From: a virus
Strand: one strand, 5' to 3'
IMG/VR virus record: IMGVR_UViG_3300019757_000014
Span: 1-24,503 of that record
DNA: 24,503 nucleotides
Shown: positions 19,047-24,503 of the stretch, in pieces
Position numbering within the stretch: position 1 is the first letter of the stretch
How the letters are laid out: each line of letters begins with the position of its first letter
Made by a program: the position numbers and the translations under genes
The notes under the pieces: model-generated
Databases searched by the model: none
What the model saw: the letters and a program-made list of their open reading frames with translations, nothing else
Told to the model about the DNA's origin: nothing

Positions 19047-19814
19047 TTAAGCTTGAATGTTACTTGGATCATATTCAGCTTCTTCTTCAAAATTAAATCC
19101 AATAGCACCACTCTTAAGAAGAGCAACGGCAGCTTCATCAACTTTTGGAGAGATATGAAGTTGACCTGCGAAAGGCATATCAATTTCATTATTAGCATTC
19201 TGAGTAGATTTAGCATAGTTAAAATGACCTAATGCAATCTTCTTAGGGAATACTGAAGTAAAGTATGCAGCAAATTCAATGATATTCTTTTCAATGTTGT
19301 TCGCATCAGGACGGACTACGATATACATTAGTTCAGCGGTATGATTTTTTGCACGATAATCTAAACCGTATTGTTTAGGGTACGTAGCAATACCAGTACG
19401 TGGATCGCGAATACCTGTCACCCAATGTTGGTAAGCATTTTTAATTGGGCTACCAGAATACTCAAGGTGCTTCAAATTAAATGAAGATGGTTTTGCTGCA
19501 ATTCCTTGAGCAATGTGATATTCATTAGCAGAGAAACCTTCAGTAATTCCTTGGGTAGCTAATTCAATATCAACAATACCATCAAGAGCTAAAAAGTTCT
19601 TTTGGGTTAGAGATTTAATATTAGGGTACTCTTTGAGAACCCATTCAGGGAAACGAGTCCAAACGATAAAAGCATGACCAGTGACCAAAGGATCAAAGTA
19701 CTGCGCATTATGGTTGAACCCACCAGTAAAGAAGTTATCTTCTGAAGAAGAGCCAGCGTTAAAAACAGCATCAGAACCGCTATTCATACCAGCCCCAGGT
19801 TTTACAATGGACAT
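19047..19814 (-). CDS. Tail tube protein (probable)
   Basis: 255 residues; AAGGAG precedes the start and overlaps the end of the sheath gene region. Features are a flexible Gly/Ser-rich N-terminus (PGAGMNSGSDAVFNAGSSS), the segment FDPLVTGHAFIVWTRFPEWV, then beta-rich sequence with ALDGIVDIELATQGITEG and a C-terminal FNFEEEAEYDPSNIQA. Position directly after the sheath, size and beta-strand content fit the tube of a contractile tail, through which DNA passes. Sequence similarity between tube proteins is low, so the call leans on context. Base composition is visibly richer in G+C than in neighbouring genes, as for the sheath, and may reflect high expression. Confidence 0.68.
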   Translation of the reverse strand: MSIVKPGAGMNSGSDAVFNAGSSSEDNFFTGGFNHNAQYFDPLVTGHAFIVWTRFPEWVLKEYPNIKSLTQKNFLALDGIVDIELATQGITEGFSANEYHIAQGIAAKPSSFNLKHLEYSGSPIKNAYQHWVTGIRDPRTGIATYPKQYGLDYRAKNHTAELMYIVVRPDANNIEKNIIEFAAYFTSVFPKKIALGHFNYAKSTQNANNEIDMPFAGQLHISPKVDEAAVALLKSGAIGFNFEEEAEYDPSNIQA

Positions 19815-19825
19815 AATAGCACTCC

Positions 19826-22192
19826 TTATTTAACAGCTAGTGTGATAACGACGCGTTCTAGAATAGAAGTAAATACCATTTCGATGCGTACACGAACTAG
19901 TTTTTGTTTCTTATCATAATCTGACGCATATACTGTGCCTTTGATAGACTCAAATGCCTCTGAATTGCGCCAATCTGCGAGATAATTATCAAGATTATAA
20001 TTCATAGTAGTAAGAGTATTCTTAGTAATGAATTCAAATTGATAATCTTCCATCAAGATTTCTACTTCACGCTGTAGTCTAAGAAGAGTACGTACATGCG
20101 AGATATCAGATAGTGCAGAATTAACTGTTTGAGAGGTTAATTGAGAGAAAAGCATAGTGCGTTTAGTATCACGCTTAATATAGTTAACTTGAGCACGATA
20201 TAAACGTTCCTGCCAAGCATCATTAGGATTCCATGCAAGATTGTCAGCAGTAATTACACCGCGACGTGGCCCTACAAATGGGTAATGAATACCTTTAGCG
20301 ATATCTACAGAAGGAATTTTCCCTGCAAGATGATAAGTAGGAGTTACTTTCATCTCACGACCACCATAAATGTCTTGGATAGTGTTATCCTGAGACCATA
20401 CAGCAGTATAGAAGTTACTGAATCCAAGCTCTTTACGATAAGTAATAGCTTGTTCTGGATTAGCGGTAAAGCCTAAGTCAGCATTAAACATCAAGTCCTG
20501 ACGAATAACAGATGCAAGCTCATTACAAGCTTTCTTAACAGTAGAACTGTAGTTAGCATCTAGAATGATATCGAAAGGCCATTCACGCTTTAATAAAATA
20601 TCTTCGTTAGTAATACCTGTATAAGCTTCAACTAGAAGTTTATCACGAACACCAGCTTCATTCAAAGAACCTTCAGATCCACCAGTAAGAACTACATTCT
20701 CATCAAAGTTGATATCTTCAGACCCATCAATAAGAATACCGCTATATTGACGAAGAACCACACTATCTGCTGGGACTGCATCTGCTAATGTGACTACATC
20801 TGCTTCAACGTCAACATCAATAATAGATACAATAGTTTCAACACCAACACTATCGATAGCTACAGCTTTACCTATGAAAAACTTAGGACTTTGCTCTGTG
20901 CCAGCATCAGTTACTTCTAGAATAGAATCAACAATAGTACTAACGCCGCTTTGACGATATTCAGGTAGAGGTTCTTGAGCAATTACTTGACCTACTTCAT
21001 AAGAATTTACAAGTGCAGATTCTAAAGAAAGTTTACCAGTTGTAACATCAACATCTGAAACTACAACGCGCTCTACCCCATTAAGAAGAATACTAGCACT
21101 AGGATAGATATCTTCTGGAGCATCAACAAATACATAAGAACTACCAGCGCTAACATCTTCACTAATTATAGTAATAGAAGTAGAAGGAATATTCTTTGTA
21201 TGATATTGAACGTCTTCAGAGTTAATAGTACGACCAGATAAGAATAGAAAGTCTTGAATAGCTGGATCAACTTCAGGATTCAAAGTTTCACCAAGTTCTT
21301 CAAAAACATCTTCATTCATTACAAAACGAATTTCAGTAGCATATTTTTCTAGAACATCGGTGATGAACATGCTTTCACCACTTGTGTCTTTAGCTGTAGA
21401 ATCTAGAGATACATTAAACGGACCTTCAAGCAAAGTAAGGGAACCAGTAGTTCCTTTTTCATAAAGCTCTACGCTATATACTTTAAAGTCATATGTATCA
21501 TCATATACATCATTAATAGAAAAACGAAATTGGAGATCATTATAGAAGTGATGACCACGACCGATAGGATAAAAATATCCCAAAGGATTATGTGTAAAAC
21601 CATCTTCTTTAATATCACCATTCAGAGCATCAACAGCTGCTTCAATAGCACTTACTGTAGTTGCACCAGTTACAATTTCACGTGTCTTTGGACGAACAAT
21701 AACACGAGTTTCTTCTTCTTGAGAGACGTTAGGTGCTGCAACAAGTTCAGCCTCAGTTGTAAGAACTGTGCCATCACTAGGAAGAACGAAAACATATTCT
21801 CCAGTTGCAGTATCAAGCTTACGTTCAACGTCGATCAAGGTTCCTTCAACAAGCTCTTTCCAAACTTTAACAACAGTGTCTTTAGTTTGAATGTCAATCA
21901 CCGAATGGGCAAATGTAGCATCATCAGGAAGAAGACGCATTGTAACAGCTTCTCCTCCTGCTTTCACCCATTGAATAACATTGAACGGCATTTGACCGTA
22001 TTCAACGCTATCTGGTTCTCCGTGCTTTTCCAAATACTCTGAAACGCCATTATTGCGTACAAGTACGCCATCTTGACCTCGTTCACAGAATAAAGGAGCA
22101 AAAAGCATGGTAAGACCTTGAGCTGTCTGAAATATTTGACTTTCATCCGATATACGCGAAGTAATAGACGGATGTAAAAACAATTCAGCCAT
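19826..22192 (-). CDS. Contractile tail sheath protein
   Basis: 788 residues, behind AAAAGGAC. The N-terminal part (LFAPLFCERGQDGVLVRNNG, PFNVIQWVKAGGEAVTMRLL) and the C-terminal part (RRGVITADNLAWNPNDAWQE, RLYRAQVNYIKRDTKRTMLF, then SERVVITL-like ILERVVITLAVK) fit the conserved ends of phage sheath proteins, where N- and C-terminal arms link neighbouring subunits. The middle (about 200-560) is a long beta-rich, Val/Thr/Asp-rich insertion (SGSLTLLEGP-type strands, DVSAGSSYVFVDAPEDIYPS), which makes the protein longer than T4 gp18. It is followed after 11 bases by the tube gene. The codon choice is richer in G+C than in nearby genes, as expected for an abundant protein. Confidence 0.78.
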   Translation of the reverse strand: MAELFLHPSITSRISDESQIFQTAQGLTMLFAPLFCERGQDGVLVRNNGVSEYLEKHGEPDSVEYGQMPFNVIQWVKAGGEAVTMRLLPDDATFAHSVIDIQTKDTVVKVWKELVEGTLIDVERKLDTATGEYVFVLPSDGTVLTTEAELVAAPNVSQEEETRVIVRPKTREIVTGATTVSAIEAAVDALNGDIKEDGFTHNPLGYFYPIGRGHHFYNDLQFRFSINDVYDDTYDFKVYSVELYEKGTTGSLTLLEGPFNVSLDSTAKDTSGESMFITDVLEKYATEIRFVMNEDVFEELGETLNPEVDPAIQDFLFLSGRTINSEDVQYHTKNIPSTSITIISEDVSAGSSYVFVDAPEDIYPSASILLNGVERVVVSDVDVTTGKLSLESALVNSYEVGQVIAQEPLPEYRQSGVSTIVDSILEVTDAGTEQSPKFFIGKAVAIDSVGVETIVSIIDVDVEADVVTLADAVPADSVVLRQYSGILIDGSEDINFDENVVLTGGSEGSLNEAGVRDKLLVEAYTGITNEDILLKREWPFDIILDANYSSTVKKACNELASVIRQDLMFNADLGFTANPEQAITYRKELGFSNFYTAVWSQDNTIQDIYGGREMKVTPTYHLAGKIPSVDIAKGIHYPFVGPRRGVITADNLAWNPNDAWQERLYRAQVNYIKRDTKRTMLFSQLTSQTVNSALSDISHVRTLLRLQREVEILMEDYQFEFITKNTLTTMNYNLDNYLADWRNSEAFESIKGTVYASDYDKKQKLVRVRIEMVFTSILERVVITLAVK

Positions 22193-22314
22193 AGTCTTTT
22201 GTCCTTTTTAATAAATAGTTATTGGTAAAAATAGTACGTTTTATATCACTCAATTAATTGTTAAAAATACAATCATTAAAACAATACTTTTGCATATATT
22301 TCATAATAACAATC
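22193..22314 (-). promoter_or_regulatory. Leader and promoter region of the tail genes
   Basis: This A/T-rich stretch lies between the terminator of the upstream minus-strand unit and the sheath start, so a promoter for sheath and tube is expected here. Beyond the ribosome-binding site (AAAAGGAC just before the start) I see no motif I can name. Confidence 0.3.
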
Positions 22315-22343
22315 CCCCTATACAACATAAAGTCGTATAGGGG
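22315..22343 (-). terminator. Terminator of the minus-strand hypothetical operon
   Basis: CCCCTATAC (22315-22323) pairs with GTATAGGGG (22335-22343), about 17 bases past the stop at 22360. It carries the same stem as the terminators at 1890, 18901 and 19009. Confidence 0.8.
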
Positions 22344-22359
22344 AGTATTATATCAATAT

Positions 22360-23082
22360 TTAATAAAAAACCGTCTCTTCCATAGAAGTTTTTGGTTCTT
22401 TACCATTATGCCTAGTTCTGTCCACACCGCTAGCAATAGCGCTATTTATATTCTCAAAAGATATACCACTAAAAGTACTTATATTCTGAGGCAATAGTTT
22501 AAGGTTTATTAGTGTATAATCACTATCTTTTACAGAAGCATTTTTTAAAGCTAATCTAAATGGAACAGATTTATCTCTATCAAATCTAGCTAACTCAGAT
22601 ATAATGCCTTCAATAGTTGATGAGGGAACACCTAAGTAAGTATTATTCATTCGTTGAACTTCCATATATTGATGATATATATTCTCATATGATATCTTAG
22701 GAAGTTTTCCAGAATGTAGTAGTTTAACAAAAGCTTCAATGTTTTTAGGTGATGGTACAAAGTTAACATTATCAATAAAAACATCATCCTTTAAAAACTT
22801 GAAGACCTTATATTTATCTTCTACACCTTTTATAGTTTCGGTAGAATTATAAGATTCTTGAAATTTCATATAGATTGAATTAGGATTATTGAAGATAAAA
22901 TATTTAAACTTAGCCGATTCAGAAGTCTTCATTCTAAATTTAAATATGCCAATAGTTTTTAATTTATCAGCTAATAGTTCAGCTATACCATCGGTAAAGT
23001 AGATATCAGGAATTAATACTTCTAATTCATGACAATCTACCATTACTTGATCTTTTACTTTTTTTAGAAAATTATATGACAT
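22360..23082 (-). CDS. Conserved phage protein, possibly structural
   Basis: 240 residues. The sequence has features I associate with proteins of large phages that encode RNA polymerases: NFLKKVKDQVMVDCHELEVL, DGIAELLADKLKTIGIFKFR, FVKLLHSGKLP, LGVPSSTIEGIISELARF, and STFSGISFENINSAI. I cannot assign a role. There are no membrane or signal segments. It is the last gene of a three-gene minus-strand run, six bases after the previous stop, and terminates at the hairpin 22315-22343. Being upstream of the tail sheath suggests a virion or assembly protein, which is inference. Confidence 0.72.
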   Translation of the reverse strand: MSYNFLKKVKDQVMVDCHELEVLIPDIYFTDGIAELLADKLKTIGIFKFRMKTSESAKFKYFIFNNPNSIYMKFQESYNSTETIKGVEDKYKVFKFLKDDVFIDNVNFVPSPKNIEAFVKLLHSGKLPKISYENIYHQYMEVQRMNNTYLGVPSSTIEGIISELARFDRDKSVPFRLALKNASVKDSDYTLINLKLLPQNISTFSGISFENINSAIASGVDRTRHNGKEPKTSMEETVFY

Positions 23083-23088
23083 AAATTA

Positions 23089-23766
23089 TTACTCTCGTAT
23101 AATTTCTTCTTCCACATATTTAATAATAGTATCTACAAACTCATAGTCATAATCTTCATGCTTCAATTTATAAATATTATTAATAGTTTGTGTAATGAAG
23201 ATTGCGTTATTCCTGATCTTGTTACTCATAATAAATTCGAAAAAGCAGTCAGTAAAGATTAACGCATAATGACGACGTCCTTCAGGCATTCGAGAGTAAA
23301 GGATAGGAAGAATATTTTTAGGGTGAAGAAAACGATATTTTTTAGTTTTATTAAGTTTATCAGAAACTTGTTTTAAAGTCATTGCTCTATGATTTTTCAT
23401 AGAATTACTAGTTGCTTTATTATTTAAAATATACAACTCTCTATATTTTTCTTTACGCATAGATTGAAAGGAATTAATGTCGATAAGCTGACGTTTAACG
23501 CTACTAAGTTTCTTAATTTTTTCAAAATTACCTTTTTTCTTCTTAAGCTCTAGAATGTCATTATCAATTTTAAGAATATTCTCTTCACTAGCTACATTCT
23601 TATTAAAGTCATTCTCAGCCATAATTCGCTGTTTTTCTTTAAGAATTTCTTTAGTCTTATCACGTTCGTCTTGTTCTAAGATCTCTAATTCTTCAAGAGC
23701 TTTTTCAATATTTGCTTCAGAACTTTCAAGCTGCTGCTCATTTACTTTCTCTTCAGTTTCCACCAT
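23089..23766 (-). CDS. Coiled-coil protein of unknown function
   Basis: 225 residues, with TGGAGAA before the start. The N-terminal 100 residues are highly charged with heptad-like Leu/Ile spacing (IEKALEELEILEQDERDKTK, ENILKIDNDILELKKKKGNF), a likely long coiled coil. The C-terminal half is more globular: RFLHPKNILPILYSRMPEGR, RHYALIFTDCFFEFIMSNKI, ending in an acidic helix. No family is recognised. It lies between two other unknown genes in one operon (33 bases from the upstream stop). Confidence 0.72.
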   Translation of the reverse strand: MVETEEKVNEQQLESSEANIEKALEELEILEQDERDKTKEILKEKQRIMAENDFNKNVASEENILKIDNDILELKKKKGNFEKIKKLSSVKRQLIDINSFQSMRKEKYRELYILNNKATSNSMKNHRAMTLKQVSDKLNKTKKYRFLHPKNILPILYSRMPEGRRHYALIFTDCFFEFIMSNKIRNNAIFITQTINNIYKLKHEDYDYEFVDTIIKYVEEEIIRE

Positions 23767-23799
23767 TTCAAATTCTCCATTTTAATTTGATAATTTTAT

Positions 23800-24503
23800 T
23801 TAAAAGTCTTGTTTCTTAGGTAATAAAGGAATTAATTGCATTTTAATTTTACTTAAATAATAATCAATATTTCTATCTTTCTTAATATGTTCAAGAATTC
23901 TAGTTGTTAGAATATGATTATCTCCATCAATAATTTCTTTCATAATTGAATTAGAAGTCTCAGATTCCTCTTCCATTTCAATATTATAAATGAAATCATC
24001 AAACTTAATTGATGAATCAATGATATCTAAGATAATTTCTTCTAAATAATAAAGAACGATCATATCGGCAGGTTCTTTAATGAATGCTCTTAAAGAAGAC
24101 ATTCCTAAAATCTTCTTATCCTTCATTAAAGGTTTGAATGCTTGGGATATCTGTTTCTTATTATTGAAAATAAAGTTAGCGAAGAAATCTGAAATTTTAT
24201 CGTTAATGTCTATTACTAAAAATCTGTAAATACAATGAGCATAGAACTGAAGATCTGAAGTTTGTAAGTTTTCCATATTCATTAATGATATTTCAGAAAA
24301 ATCGAAATCAAATTTTTCTTCTAAAGACATAATAATCTTTAAATAGACTTCACGTTCTGCATTTTTAATTTTATTAACTTCTTCTTCATCTGAAGATAAC
24401 GAGATAGTAATATTATCTACTCTTTTTATCAGCATTCCTACAAAGTCTTGTTTTTTGTTATTTATATTACTAGGACTAAAAAGATTTTCTATTTGATCTT
24501 TAA
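23800..24503 (-). CDS. Unknown protein, N-terminus outside the window
   Basis: The minus-strand frame is open to the very end of the window. The first ATG (24435) has AGGA directly against it, which is too close to act as a ribosome-binding site. The codons before it (NLFSPSNINNKKQDFVGM) read like coding sequence, so the real start is probably beyond base 24503. The visible 234 residues are helical and acidic (ISLSSDEEEVNKIKNAEREV, EEKFDFDFSEISLMNMENL, MIVLYYLEEIILDIIDS) and end LIPLLPKKQDF. No family is recognised. It is followed by the coiled-coil gene in the same run. Confidence 0.68.
   Translation of the reverse strand, partial: KDQIENLFSPSNINNKKQDFVGMLIKRVDNITISLSSDEEEVNKIKNAEREVYLKIIMSLEEKFDFDFSEISLMNMENLQTSDLQFYAHCIYRFLVIDINDKISDFFANFIFNNKKQISQAFKPLMKDKKILGMSSLRAFIKEPADMIVLYYLEEIILDIIDSSIKFDDFIYNIEMEEESETSNSIMKEIIDGDNHILTTRILEHIKKDRNIDYYLSKIKMQLIPLLPKKQDF

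Noticed and set aside
21530-22042. 170-codon plus-strand frame opposite the tail sheath gene
   Set aside because: Cys/Phe/Ser/Asn-rich composition typical of antisense of a real gene; no start signal; the sheath on the other strand is well supported.
1-24503. tRNA genes, CRISPR arrays, insertion sequences
   Set aside because: I looked for tRNA arms and the conserved TTCGA-type loop, spaced identical repeats and transposase motifs on both strands and saw none; the only tandem repeat is the coding 69-bp array.

Overview
The window is a piece of a large, strongly A+T-rich tailed-phage genome. The best fit is a contractile-tailed jumbo phage of the broad phiKZ/AR9/PBS1 type. The reasons are a stand-alone N-terminal part of a multisubunit RNA polymerase beta-prime subunit, a family B DNA polymerase present only as its C-terminal part, a portal-like protein, and a large tail sheath followed by a tube-like protein. 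Host and phage name cannot be read from the sequence. These family assignments come from recognised motifs, not from a database search.

Layout. Bases 7-1880 (+) hold a repeat protein, an ORF interrupted by a +1 frame change and an acidic protein. A small basic protein lies on the minus strand (1924-2313). From 2456 to 18895 everything is on the plus strand. First come two small proteins sharing a four-cysteine module, then the DNA polymerase (3180-6919), whose coding sequence is cut by four group I introns. Next are a dCMP deaminase, an unknown protein, an SSB-like protein ending in DDEIPF, another unknown protein and a HAD-type deoxynucleotidase. Then comes the RNA polymerase fragment (10147-13231), split by a group I intron inside its catalytic DFDGD motif. 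A small lipoprotein, three related proteins, the portal and a small DUF6582-like protein follow. From 19047 to the end all genes are on the minus strand: tail tube, tail sheath and three proteins of unknown role, the last running off the window.

The most striking content is the intron cluster. Exon joins can be worked out from reading frame, from P1/P10 pairing of the guide sequence and from polymerase motifs. The joins restore motif B (KVLANAYYGALG), join two micro-exons of 50 and 57 nt that carry the KKxY and PPKLDMKG motifs, and give a 648-residue product. Introns 2 and 3 are close copies. Intron 4 carries an HNH endonuclease in a peripheral loop. The RNA polymerase intron carries a zinc-module/EDxHD-type endonuclease. 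All five introns interrupt catalytic or highly conserved polymerase motifs.

The genes fit a replication, nucleotide-metabolism and transcription block followed by head and tail genes. Several operon ends carry hairpin terminators, and four of these share the same CCCCTATAC/GTATAGGGG stem.
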